Assembly (NCBI GenBank): GCA_024867545.1
Contig: JANFNE010000033.1
Coordinates: 496,001-560,000 of the forward strand
Origin: Phytopythium helicoides
Taxonomy: Eukaryota; Oomycota; Peronosporomycetes; Pythiales; Pythiaceae
Length of the DNA: 64,000 nt
Direction: 5' to 3'
Each line of letters begins with the position of its first letter. The stretch's first letter is position 1. The translations under genes were made by a program, and so were the position numbers. Shown piece after piece: positions 11,888 through 22,407 of this stretch. Below the pieces are notes generated by a model. The model saw nothing but the letters and a program-made list of their open reading frames with translations. It was not told the origin of the DNA and did not search any database.

Positions 11888-13162
11888 ATGCAGCTCCTCC
11901 TCCTGCTGCTCCTCCTGCTGCTGCTGGTGTTCACGGCGCCGACGCTGCTGCGCCGCCTGCGATACGGCCGCCTGAGTCTCGACGACAAGGTCGTGGTCGT
12001 CACAGGGGCCGGTCGCGGCATCGGGCGGCGACTGGCGCGACAGATCTTTGACGCCGCCTCGCGCGCGACGCTCGTGCTGCTGGACGTGGACAGCGCCGCT
12101 CTGGCTACGCGCGCACGCGAGTTTAGTGGGCGACGAAGGGCGAGGCCATCGAGGCAACCGCGTGCTGGTCTTTGAGTGCGACGTGTCCGACGAGCGGTGG
12201 GTTGCGAGTGCGTCCAAGATGTGCGTTTTGCGAAATGTGACCGGATGCAACGCGGGGTGATAGGGCGGTGCGCGCGTGCTTCAAGCAGATTCGGGAGTCC
12301 GTGGCACCCCAAGAGATTGCCGTGCTGGTGAACAACGCAGGTGATGACCAGACCTGCTGAGAACTTCTACGTCGAGCACGAGGATGACGGAGCGGGTGTG
12401 ATTGATAGGGATCGTGGCCGGGAAGCCGCTGGAGCAGCTCTCGTCTGCTCAAGTCCGGAAGACGTTCGAGGTCAACACATTCGCGCACTTTTGGACGGTT
12501 CAGAGCGCGTTGCCGTCACTCAAGCGTGCGAAGCAAGCGCTCATCGTGTCGGTTTCTTCCGTCGTACGTCTTTCCCTCTGGTGGCATCCTTTTGAGCTGG
12601 CCCCAGGAAACTAATCGTTGCCATCCATGGCCGTCATAGATGGGGATGACGAGCAGCGCAGGTCTCACCGACTACTGCGCGAGCAAGGCCGCAGTCAACG
12701 CCTTCCATGAATCCCGTAAGGAACTGCGTTGCTTGCCTTTCAGAAGCCAACTTTCTCACTGTGAAAGCGGATGCAGTACGCTTGGAGCTCTGGCGGGATG
12801 GATACCGATCAATCCGAACACTGCTTGTGTGCCCCAGTGCAGTGGACACTGGGATGTTCGGTGGTATCTCACAGGGCGACTCGCTCCTCGCCCGGTTTGG
12901 CCGCCTCGCGATCCCAATGCTGTCAGAAGATGAAGTCGCCACCAGCATTTTAGCCTCCATGTTGCGTGGGGACGAGCTGCTCATCTACTGCTCGACCGGT
13001 TGGCGTGGACTTGTGTTCCCATGGGTCCCTGCCATCGCGCGACTGCTGCCAGTGCCGCTCTACGACGCACTCATTTTTTTAGGAGGCGGTGTTCACGGCA
13101 TGGACACGTTTGTCGGCCGAAGCCAGCCAACGAAAAGGACTTCAACGACACGAGATGAGTAA
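11888..13162 (+). CDS. Membrane-anchored short-chain dehydrogenase/reductase (HSD17B11/RDH10-like)
   Basis: NAD(P)-dependent oxidoreductase probably acting on steroid-, retinol- or lipid-type alcohols at the ER or lipid droplet. The N-terminus is a leucine-rich anchor (MQLLLLLLLLLLLVFTAP) encoded by CTC/CTG repeats. Family motifs in order are VVVVTGAGRGIGRR, CDVSDE, VLVNNAGIVAGKP, SVSSV and the catalytic YCASK, then CPSAVDTGMFGG. Introns read as 12221-12288, 12341-12408, 12564-12639 and 12716-12776. An extra A near 12123 (REF|VGDEG) breaks exon 1, and the frame across intron 1 is off by one, so a second small error lies nearby. The last intron falls between YCASKAAVNAFHES and LRLELWRDG. Length of about 333 residues fits SDR16C-type enzymes. 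Confidence 0.87.
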
Positions 13163-13456
13163 TGCGCCACGTCGATGAGTCAACGACCACATTTCGTGCC
13201 GACACATGGGTCTCCGGGCGCGCGAGTGAGCTTCTTGGAGTCGACTTCTTTGCTGGTGCGCATCGCAGACTCGTGCAGTATCCGTGGGTAGTAGCTGATC
13301 AGGAAAAGCTGAAGGTGCCATCTCGTCGTTGAGGCCATCTCGCTGCAAGATCAACACCTCCAACATGAGCCCTGATCTTCAGTTGGCGTCGGCGTCAACA
13401 TTCTGAGCGCAGCCAATCGCGTCGCATCACTCGCGCTGACTCGACACCTCGGCTCC

Positions 13457-15619
13457 ATGGACGGCCCCGGCGCGCGCTGGTCGTTCCTGCGCGCGTGGTG
13501 CGCGCCTCTGCGCTCGCTCTCGCCCGTCGCGGACCGCCGCGGCGTGCGCCTGCACCTGTCGCCCGCCGCCTGCGGCCCCGCTCCGCCCGAGCGCCTGCTG
13601 CGGCTACGAGAGGCCGCGCTGCTGCTCGCGCTACTCGCGCGCGTCGACTTTTGGGCCTGGACACACGTGCTGCGCGCGCACTGCGGTGTGAGCGTCGATG
13701 CGCAGTTCGTCGACTCTGAGGTCGCCCGAAGCGCGCGCGCTGTGTTTGTAGTCGACGCCACGGGTGATGACTTCGGTGGGCTAGAGCTGTTGCTGTGCGG
13801 GGAGGCGAGGCCCAAGCGCCAGCTGCAGTTGGCGCTCGCGGTGAAGCAGATCCTGGCGCGCGGCATCGCCGGACGCGTCGACTTCCGAGGAGAGCGACTT
13901 GATGTCCCCGTGAAGGTCTGCGTTCGCGCTGGCGATGGTGCCACGGTAGAGAAGTTGAGCGAGCTGGCTGCTGGACTTCGACAGCGCCATAGCGGGTATC
14001 GATTCCCAGTGCAGCCTCACGAGAGGATCACAGGCCTTGATTGCGCGTTTGCACTCGATGGAATCGATCTGGATGTAGACGACCTCGACAAGCGCACGGC
14101 GTCGGCAGTCGAACAGCTCGTAACCCTTGGCAGCGGTTTGATCTTCTCCAACCTCGCGGTTCCCATTCACATCGTGGAAACCGACTCCACGGGAAATGAT
14201 AACAATGGGGAGAGCATCTTGACTGCCTGCAGAATGAACGTGAGGCTGCTGGGCTTGGTAGAAGGTACTGAAGACGACCAGTCTGTGCTCCAATTCGTGA
14301 AGCTGAAGACTCGTGACGGGTACAACCACGCTGCCCGACTTCTCACGGCTGTAGCAGAGTCGCAGAGGTCGACTTCTGTCGAGATTGATATCAACATGGT
14401 CGAAGCAGGCATGTCGACCGGCACGTGGCTGTGGGAATGGTTGGCGTACGCGCTATTTTCGAGCGACGCAAGCGCTCGGTCGTCGATCACTCGTGTCTCG
14501 CTAAATAACGTGTTCCTCACGGAAATCGATGCCGCGGCAGTTGCAGGAGTGCTTCGGTCAACAAATCCGTTGAACTGGGTGATCCATCGCAACAGAAGAG
14601 ATTCTTTAAACATTGGGAGACTCAAGCGGGGGACAGAGATCAAGTTGCTGCCAATGCGGGGAAGCGAAAATCTGCCAGCTGAAATGCCCCTTCACACTCT
14701 CGAACATGACATTGATGGAGTCAAAGTACTTCCTGATACGGGAGTCTCAGACCATCAGCGAGCTGTGGTTCCTGGGTATGGCATCTGCGAGGTGCATCGT
14801 AACCAAGTGATTGCAGTCGACACATGGAGGCAATCTGGGGCTGAGGTGACCAGCTTGAAGCTTCAATTCGAATTCAGCCACGAGGCAGTCGAAGGGCTTG
14901 GTCGCTTTTTACCTCTGGTTGGTCGGTCACTGACACATCTTGAGGTATTCATGCATCGTGCACTGCGCGTCCCACTCCCCGTTATCTTGCGATCATGCCC
15001 CCAACTGAAAAGCCTCGTCTTGCGTGACGCGACGATCAACACTGCAGAATTTGTCCACGAGTATGCATACACAACGCAGCAGCTGGAGGCGATCGATTGC
15101 TGCATCACCGATCTCCGACCATTAGCCAATGAGCTTGCCGACTCCAAGTCCGGTTTAGCTTCGTCGATGAAGCGTCTGGACTGTCGATTAGTTGGTCCAG
15201 CCCACCGCTTAGGCGGAGACCAGCTCCAGAGTATCGCAGCGATGCTTCAGGCAAACAAGACCCTTGAGTTTGTTCGACTCACCATTCCGCGCTCGATTTA
15301 CAAAGCGGAGGAGCTCGAAGAAGTACTTAAGTTTCACCAGGAGATGCTACCAGTCGCCCGGGAGCCGTTCCCTTTGGCTTGTCGCCTCGCATTACTCAGT
15401 GCTTTCACTTCTCGGGCAGACGAAATTGGTCTCTATGAGCACGAACGAAAGCGACGCGCTGTGGATTTGCCTGCAGACGGCAGTAAGCCTTCGGCTGATT
15501 TATCGAGGCTACCGATCATCGTTCACGCATTCGAGAAGATCTTCTCGTTCGCGGCTGAGAATGTGCAGCGCTCCGTGTATGTGAATTGTGATGGAGTTTG
15601 GCCCACAAGTTTTCCTTAG
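13457..15619 (+). CDS. Intronless 720-residue protein of unknown function, weak leucine-rich repeats
   Basis: Single uninterrupted frame, no introns, no signal peptide or membrane segment. I do not recognise it as a named family. The C-terminal third shows irregular leucine-rich spacing (LTHLEVFMHRAL, LKSLVLRDATI, LEAIDCCITDLRPLANEL, MKRLDCRLVG, LEFVRLTIP), ending in a segment with PFPLACRLALLSAF. The N-terminal 150 residues are Arg/Ala-rich. The start at 13457 (MDGPGARWSFL) is the first in-frame ATG. The gene is convergent with the NUDIX gene, only 100 bp away. The LRR reading is weak. A scaffold or receptor-associated role would be speculation. Confidence 0.7.
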   Translation: MDGPGARWSFLRAWCAPLRSLSPVADRRGVRLHLSPAACGPAPPERLLRLREAALLLALLARVDFWAWTHVLRAHCGVSVDAQFVDSEVARSARAVFVVDATGDDFGGLELLLCGEARPKRQLQLALAVKQILARGIAGRVDFRGERLDVPVKVCVRAGDGATVEKLSELAAGLRQRHSGYRFPVQPHERITGLDCAFALDGIDLDVDDLDKRTASAVEQLVTLGSGLIFSNLAVPIHIVETDSTGNDNNGESILTACRMNVRLLGLVEGTEDDQSVLQFVKLKTRDGYNHAARLLTAVAESQRSTSVEIDINMVEAGMSTGTWLWEWLAYALFSSDASARSSITRVSLNNVFLTEIDAAAVAGVLRSTNPLNWVIHRNRRDSLNIGRLKRGTEIKLLPMRGSENLPAEMPLHTLEHDIDGVKVLPDTGVSDHQRAVVPGYGICEVHRNQVIAVDTWRQSGAEVTSLKLQFEFSHEAVEGLGRFLPLVGRSLTHLEVFMHRALRVPLPVILRSCPQLKSLVLRDATINTAEFVHEYAYTTQQLEAIDCCITDLRPLANELADSKSGLASSMKRLDCRLVGPAHRLGGDQLQSIAAMLQANKTLEFVRLTIPRSIYKAEELEEVLKFHQEMLPVAREPFPLACRLALLSAFTSRADEIGLYEHERKRRAVDLPADGSKPSADLSRLPIIVHAFEKIFSFAAENVQRSVYVNCDGVWPTSFP

Positions 15620-15719
15620 GAATAGATGTATACTGCAAATGCTTTTGAGATCAAAGTCGAAAGTTGTTGTCGTCGTCATCTTTACGTAGCGACGGAAAAA
15701 AAAATGTGCAGAAGCCTTC

Positions 15720-16432
15720 CTACTCGTTGGAAGGCTCGCCCTGACCGGTCACATGGCGAAGGTAGATCTCGAACGCGTGAATACCATCGGGTGTGAACTC
15801 ATCCCTGCGACTCAGGATCTCGTCGGCGGTCATCTCAATCACCTCGTCTACTTCCTCCGGCTGGAGCTTGAGCGGGCCGTCGAACTCGCACTCGAACATG
15901 CCGCCGAAGACGCGGCTGCGCTCGTCGCCGTAGTAGAAGGTCGTGATGTACTTGAGTGGCACGCCCGTGATGCCCATTTCCTCCTCGGCCTCCCGCGCAG
16001 CGTTGACATCCATAGGCTCGTCGGCCTGCACGACGCCGCCCGCCATCGGGTCGAGCATCCCGGGGCAGTAGTCCTTGATCATGCTGCGGCGCTGCACGAG
16101 GAACTTGCCGCTGGATGGCGTGCGTGGTTAGCAATCCGTTTCCACTGGCGAATGCGGTGATGCGGGTACCTGGAGTTCTTGACAACGATATAGGACGCGC
16201 GGTGCGGCAGGTTGAAGGCGCGCTGCGAGTCGAGCGGGACGTTAGCGATCGTCTGCTGCGCGTGCGCTCGGCGTCCACGGCGCTCACCATGACGGCGCGG
16301 TCAGCCTGCCCCACGACGCGGTCGCTCTCGTCCACGATGCACACCTATCCATCAGCGATCCGCAGTGAGCTCGCGGCGTCATCCGTCCGCCTCGCCCGCC
16401 TCTCCGACCTGCTCGCGAGCGCTGAGCGCCAT
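15720..16432 (-). CDS. NUDIX hydrolase, YfcD-like
   Basis: Nucleoside-diphosphate-linked pyrophosphohydrolase family member. The Nudix box is complete, GGVVQADEP...AAREAEEEMGI, and flanking sequence (RRSMIKDYCPGMLDPMAGG, DEFTPDGIHAFEIYLRH) matches the bacterial YfcD type in layout. One intron at 16111-16169 (donor GTACCC, acceptor CCAG) joins VVKNS to SGKFLVQRR. The ATG at 16432 (MALSAREQVGEAGEAD) leads into DDAASSLRIADG and then CIVDESDRVVGQADR only if small frame discrepancies near 16349 and 16385 are corrected. A third lies near 16247 (VDAER|QQTIANVPLD). The product would be about 215 residues. Its start lies 70 bp from the divergent Kelch gene, so the two share an upstream region. The true substrate cannot be read from sequence. 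Confidence 0.85.
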
Positions 16433-16501
16433 CTCGTCCCGCGGAGGTTTTGGGATTTTCAAAATTTTGCAAAACTCGCCCGCCCAGCGCCACCAGAGGC
16501 C

Positions 16502-19500
16502 ATGAGCGCGGCGCGCGCGCGCTGGACGCGCGTGGAGCCGCCGGGCGCGGGCGGCGGCGGCCCCGCGGCGCGCTCGGGCCACGCGCTGACGCTGCTGGCG
16601 CCGACCGCGAGCGTGCTGCTGTTCGGCGGCGCCGACGGCCGCGTGTTCTTCGACGACTTCCACGTGCTCGAGCCGGCGCGCTACGCCGGCGAGGCGGGCG
16701 ACGCGCGCCTGCGGTGGCGGCGCCTGGCGGTGACGCACGCGCCGGCCAGGCACGCGTCGCCCTGCGTGGACGAGTCGCAGCTGTCGACCGGCAGCAGCCC
16801 CGGCCGCCGCCGCGGCTCGCACGTCGAGCCACCGCACGCGGGCTCGGGCCGCGACTACCACACCATGCACTACGTGGCCGAGAGCGAGGCCGAGGAGCGC
16901 GCGAGGGGCATGCGCGTGCTCGTGGTGGGCAACGTGGTCATCGCGGCGGGGGCGGCCAACGCGCTCGCATTCGAGATGAGCGAGCTGCGCGTCGAGGAGG
17001 CACGCGTGCGCCAGCCCACGCTCGAGGCGCAGTGGGTGCCGCGCCGCGTCGACAGCATGTGGAAGCCGCGCGCGCGCCACGCCCACTCGAGCGCAGTGAG
17101 TATCCATACCTAGCGATCGCGTCTTGGCATGCGTCCGCGCCGCACTAACGATCGCGCTGCGCAGCTCATCAACGGCCAGCAGCTATTCGTCTTCGGAGGC
17201 AAGACGGCCACGTCCAGCGCGTACTTTAACGACCTGTTCTACTTCGACACGGTGCTCAACCAGTGGCGAAGACCACCCGTCGCAGGATCAGCGCCGGCAG
17301 CTCGCGCGTTTGCGAGCCTCGCAGCCAGCGACGCCCACGACAAGCTCTTTCTGTACGGCGGGACGGACGGGAAAGAGACCTTTGGCTCGCTGTTCATCTT
17401 TGATGTCGCGCTCAGCCGCTGGGACGCGCTAGCAGGCGGGGGAGTGAGCGGAGACCGCCCGTCGTGCCGCGTTGGACACTCGCTCACATTTGCAAGCCCC
17501 CACCACCTCGTCGTGTTTGGAGGCAGGCAGCGCGCCAAGCGACAGAATCAGCTCTTTGTTTTCAACATGGAAAAGAGGGAGTGGCGGCGCGTGTCAGGGT
17601 CGACGGACTCCAACAGTACTTCGACGGACAATCACAACGATGCGGAAGAGCTGCCGGTGGGACGAACAGCTCACGCGGCGGTGCTGTATGATTCTGCATC
17701 CTCACAAGCAAGCATCGATGGAGAAGAGACTCATTCTCGGCTGATTATATTCGGCGGATACGCTGGCAGCCACCGATGGCTCGACGACTTGTACATCGTG
17801 TCACTACCGACTCCAACGGCACTTGCACAAAGTCAGCGCCATCTCGAAACACAGCCGTCTCAGTCCCAGCAACAAGACAAGCGTCCTACACACGACTCTA
17901 GCGAGAGTACCAGCACATATCTTGACGCGACTGCGAGCGAGGAACAGCCCGAACAACAGCGTGTGGCTCAAGCCGCGCCCGCAACTGTTTTACATACGCT
18001 GTTCGCGCACCAGACACAGCGACCGCAAGCGCCACCAACTCACCACGAATCGGATCCAAATCGCATTGCTCGACCACAATCGCATTCTCAACCTTCCAAC
18101 CGAAGCTCGCTGTCGTCTTCATCTTTGCGCTGCGAATCCCAAAGCAGCAATCATAGCAGCGGAGGTGCAGCCAGTGGTGGCGTGCTGTCCGACATCACCA
18201 ACCAGGCGCCATCAAGTCCGCGAGTCCCCGTCAACCAGTCTGGAGTTTCAAAGCCACCGACCACAGGGTCAATGTCTTCGTCGTTGTCATCTATCAGTAC
18301 CAGTCCCTTTAAAAGCAACAAGCGTCGGCGAGTGGATGAAGGCCCTCAAGAACTCGAAAACAATAGCAGTAGCAGCTCAAGTGACAGCACACGGGTCAGC
18401 ATTGGCCTTCAAACAGCGTTGCTACAGGTGCTTCAGCACCAATCCACGCTTGAGCAGGTACATCACCATTCGTTGGTGAGATCCTCAATTACTCCGTGCC
18501 GACATCTACTTGCATGCTACAGGGTATAGTCCGAATCGAGTCAATACTTGACAAACGACCGAATCCCAGCCCTGATCTAGAGGTGTCAACCGGCATCTCC
18601 AACAGATCGACGAGTCAATGCTGCTCGTCTGCCTCACCCTGCATCGACACGTTCGTTCGCCAACAGAACGAATCACTCGAATCTCAGCTCGACTTGTTAC
18701 GTCGCAAATACGATGCACTTGAAGAAGTGTTGCGCAGGTCAGAACAAGAGAAAGCAGATCTGCGCGAGCAGCTCGTTGCTAGAGAGACCGAGCTGTACGT
18801 CGCTCGACGTGGACTGGAGCGCGTATTACCGCCTCTAGGAGAGCGCGTCCAGGCTGTGGAGAATGCTTCTCGAGCTCACTTGGCAGCAGCCCAGATGATT
18901 GAGAGCAAGATTTCTGCGGTTCACGATATTCTTGACGAGCTGAGGCACGCGAACGGAGAGGGCACGGAGGCCGAGGAATCACCTGACAAGCATGGCCGGT
19001 ATGTTTTTGTTTTGTTGTTTTGTTGTGTGGTGCACGTGGTATATGTTGGACGTGGAGAGTGCAGCTGGCCCGATTGAGATTCCCTTGGGTCGGCAGCGCT
19101 CTCTGGTTTGGAGCGTCCATATAGTGAATGCATAGAGGCGATTCCTGATGACTTGCAAGGCGTGAGAACTCCCTTGGCAGGACAGATACGATCGGCACAG
19201 TCGTTTGAGCTTGGATAGGAAGCTTGGATATTGTTGGTAGACGGCTAACTTTCTCGTGATCATATTGAACAGCATTGCCAGCAGTCCGGGATCGAAATCA
19301 AGCCTCCCAAACTCGACTCCACCGCTACTCTATCCCCGGCGAATAGTCCAGGCACTCGAGCACCGTCTCCAAGCGGCTCAAATGGAGAGAGACAATCTCC
19401 AGGAGCAGGTGGGTACTGTTAGTGGCATAACTGCGAAGAAACAGGCGACTAATCGTGGCGATGGTCACAGCTGCAAGAGGCTCGCGCCAAACTCGCACGT

Positions 19501-19608
19501 GCAGAGGAAAAGGAGCAGCACACGCGCAAGTTCTTTTCGGCGTGGTTCGACCAGGACGCCCCTGCGGCGTCGACACCGTCGGCGACACAGGAATCAAGGA
19601 GTAGATAG
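16502..19608 (+). CDS. Kelch-repeat protein with C-terminal coiled coil
   Basis: Predicted 878 residues from five exons: 16502-17095, 17165-18457, 18523-18998, 19273-19408 and 19471-19608. The sum is an exact multiple of three. The N-terminal 430 residues form a Kelch propeller, with repeated hydrophobic-Gly-Gly turns (VLLFGGADG, LFVFGGKTA, LFLYGGTDG, LVVFGGRQ, LIIFGGYAG) each followed by a spaced Trp. A long Ser/Gln-rich linker with a basic KSNKRRRVDEG patch follows, then an alpha-helical coiled coil (ESLESQLDLLRRKYDALEEVLRR, then RIVQALEHRLQAAQMERDNLQEQ). The arrangement resembles Kelch/coiled-coil scaffold proteins of cell polarity or vesicle trafficking in other eukaryotes; that role is inferred. 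The intron after 18998 is 274 bp, four times the usual size here, and begins with a T/G-rich tract. Confidence 0.85.
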
Positions 19609-19779
19609 TATTTGTCAATTTTGCCAACACCAATAGCGTCGTCTTCAAGAATCGAAGGATAAAATGCTGTTGTTGAAATGACGGGAAAGCGGTTAGCGCG
19701 TGTACCGTCCAGCGATGCTGCTCTGGCCTCGTTCAGATCACGGCAGTCACCGCAACTCCGCCTTCCGTATCTCAACTAT

Positions 19780-20300
19780 TCACGATAGGCTGAGCAGTAG
19801 GACGGTACTGCGATCTTCCACTGCCTCTTCTTCCTCTGCGTCGGCTCGCTGATATACATCGCCGTTGGTCAAGCGATCGACGGCAGCGAGAAAGGACGAG
19901 ACGAGCGCTGTGCTGGCACGCGCCGCCTCGTCAGCAGCAGCTTGTCCTCCTGCTGCATCGCGGCGTCTCCTGAGACTGTGGCATCGCCCTCCACGTCGAA
20001 TGCAAACCCTGGTTGGACGTTGGGCTGGTGCTTGGACGTTGGCTGGTGCTATGTGTGGAGCGCTTGAAGGAGAGGCGGGAAAATCCAAAGTGAGGATCTT
20101 GGCGTGTGAATGGTGGAGGGTCGAAGCAGAGGGAGGGATGGCATGCAACTTTGGAGGAGAGAAACAGGTTGGGCGACAGCGTTGGCGTCAAGTTCCCTCG
20201 CCATCTTGAAGTGCAACAAACACTCCTCGTGTTGCTGTTGAAGCGTCACTTGCAGACATTGCAACGCGCGTGAAGATGCTAGCCTTTGCAAAAGGACCAT
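19780..20300 (-). CDS. Possible small gene, product unknown
   Basis: Two stretches read as coding. A 5' part from the ATG at 20300 has helical composition (LQVTLQQQHEECLLHFKMAREL). A 3' part ends at 19780 with regular Ala-rich helix and an acidic tail (ASTALVSSFLAAVDRL, then ADAEEEEAVEDRS). They are in different frames, so an intron or an indel lies between; I could not fix the junction. The ATG is only 12 bp beyond the stop codon of the upstream ECD homologue on the same strand. No family recognised. Confidence 0.4.
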
Positions 20301-20312
20301 TCTACGCCTGAC

Positions 20313-22102
20313 CTACTTGGATGGGAGTCGCAACTCGCTCAGAATATTACTCACTGGACCGGCCATGCCGTCTTGAGACGCAACCGACTCGAGCAGGTTG
20401 GATAACAAGTTGAAGTCCAAGTCCAACGGTGTCTCCGGCGTTACCGGGTTCTCGTCGTGCGTATCGACTCCGCCCTCGTCATCAGAACCGGCAGGCGCCG
20501 AGTTGGGCGCGGCTGGTTTGACGAAGGATTTCGCCAGCGTTGACGTTGAGAGCTCCGCTTCCATCTCGGCCATAGCCTCTGCAAGAGCAGCATCTTCTTC
20601 TTCGCTGCCAAACTCATCCTCACTAGCGTCGCTCGCCTCGTCTTCATGTGTCCCATTCAAGAGGTTCATAAAAGATGACATGTCAAACTGGACTGGGGCT
20701 GCGCCTTGAACGCCATCTACATCTGACACTCCGCCCAAAAAGGAGCTAAACATGTTGGCGATATGCTGCAGCTCCTCAGCCCCACCAGTCACAGCTGGCC
20801 CATCTTGCTTTTCACTGCTATCGGCACCACGCTCGGCATCGAAGCCTCGACCCAACATCGCAAGTTGCTCCTCCAGTGCGTCTGGGTGAACATTCATCCA
20901 CGACTCGTCGTCATCTTGGAGTGCAACGTCGTCATCCTGCATATTGTTTCCCGCGTCTTTAGCCAGGATCGCTTCAATCTGATCTCGGTATCGTGCGCCA
21001 AACTGGTCGCATGCCTCATCGGATGCGTAGAGCAGCTCCAAACCACACGCTAGTTTCATACCCAAATCCGCGCACTGGCAAGCTCTCGCAGCCAATGCCG
21101 ACGACGTTGACCCAAGCAGCACATCATACCTGCTAGTGCCACTCGTTGAGAGGAACGGTTTGGGAGGATGGAAGCGTTGCTGCTTGAGCTGAGCATACAT
21201 GGTGCGCGTGAACGTGACGCGCTTTTCCACTGCGTGGATGCCAGCACCAGCAGAGCGCTGCCCAAACGTCGACATCTTTCCGCACACAAGTCCAGCTCGA
21301 GCAGGTTCCCGATAGTAGAAGGCTTCGACTGCAGGGGCTACAAGCTCTGGTTGCTTCATTAGCACTAGCGCTGCTCGAGCCGGAAGCAGACAGCGCGCGC
21401 GGTGGCAGGTTCTCTCGAATGTACATCGGGATCTCCTGCTCTAGCTTGGACTGCAGTGCACGCTGGATCAGACTTCCCGCTCTCAAACTGCTTGGAAGCG
21501 TCCCAAGTGGTTATCTCGATTCGCACTGGCCATCGCTTGCAGTGCATCCGCAAGAGGAGCGTGGCTTGTCGATGAGCCTCGGTGGATGTAGACTCGACCG
21601 CCGTGGACCAGCACTCGGTCAGCGCTGTTGTCGGGTGTGGCCCAGTCGGGTAGACCATCTGCCGCCTCAATCAACAGGAACTCGCCGTCTCCATCGCTCA
21701 GCCGCGCGACCACCTCTCGGTGCTGCCTCGAGAGCTCAAACACGAGCCGCGCGACCACCCACTCGTCCTGGATGGCGTCGCCCACAGCCGTCTCACCCGG
21801 TCAAGTAGAAGCTGCGCAGGCCCTCGACGCCGCGCAGGGCGTCGGGCAGTGGCTCGACGCTCAAGTGGAAGCGGTGGCGGTGCCACAGGAAGCCGCGCGT
21901 CTCGCGCTCAGGCGAACGCGAGCATGGCGTCGCGCGCGCTCTCGGCCGCCAGCCGGTCGCGCTGCTCCTGGGGGACGGCGGAGGCCACGGAGGTCGCGGG
22001 GGCCGAGGCCGAGCGCAGCAGGAAGAGCTCGTAGCGCACGCAGCTGTCGTCGAGCGCCGGGGACGCCGAGAAGAGCGCCGACAGCGACGCGTCCGACGCC
22101 AT
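20313..22102 (-). CDS. Ecdysoneless (ECD/SGT1-like) protein homologue
   Basis: Homologue of the conserved eukaryotic ECD protein, which in animals and fungi is linked to U5 snRNP/PRP8 stability and transcription. The N-terminus MASDASLSALF leads into SCVRYELFLL, FLWHRHRFHLSVEPLP and IQDEWVVARLVFELSR. These are followed by DGEFLLIEAADGLPDW, RVLVHGGRVYIH and PELVAPAVEAFYYREP. The acidic C-terminal half contains FDMSSFMNLLNG, a DASEDEFGSEEED stretch and a terminal LLSNLLES...GPVSNILSELRLPSK. No introns seen. The frame is broken near 21910 and 21795 (single extra bases), near 21475 (probably a missing T in a T-run) and near 21385. Each break falls inside conserved sequence, so I regard the gene as intact. 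Corrected length is about 595 residues. Confidence 0.85.
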
Positions 22103-22407
22103 GGCGAGGCTGCTCTGGTGGCGATGCTGGTTGTTGGCGCTGGGCAGTTGATGCAAAGGAGTGACTTGGTTTTTTGTATGGAACGATTGGCGATATTCAT
22201 TGCAAAAGCAATACATGCAGCGACCGGTCTGATACCAACTACATTCGGCCGTGGCCGTGCGAGCAGAGACAACAAATAGATAGCTGCCTGGCGACAAGAG
22301 CGGTGCGCGCGTAGAGACGATCGCTTGCTGCCTCTCTGAAACGAGAATCCGACGGGAGTCCCCTCCCTCGCTCGCCTTGACAGTCGACTCAAGCCACACC
22401 CGCACGC

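Noticed and set aside
11804..12312. Minus-strand open frames antisense to the dehydrogenase start
   Set aside because: They are shadows of the CTC/CTG leucine tract and the SDR coding region.
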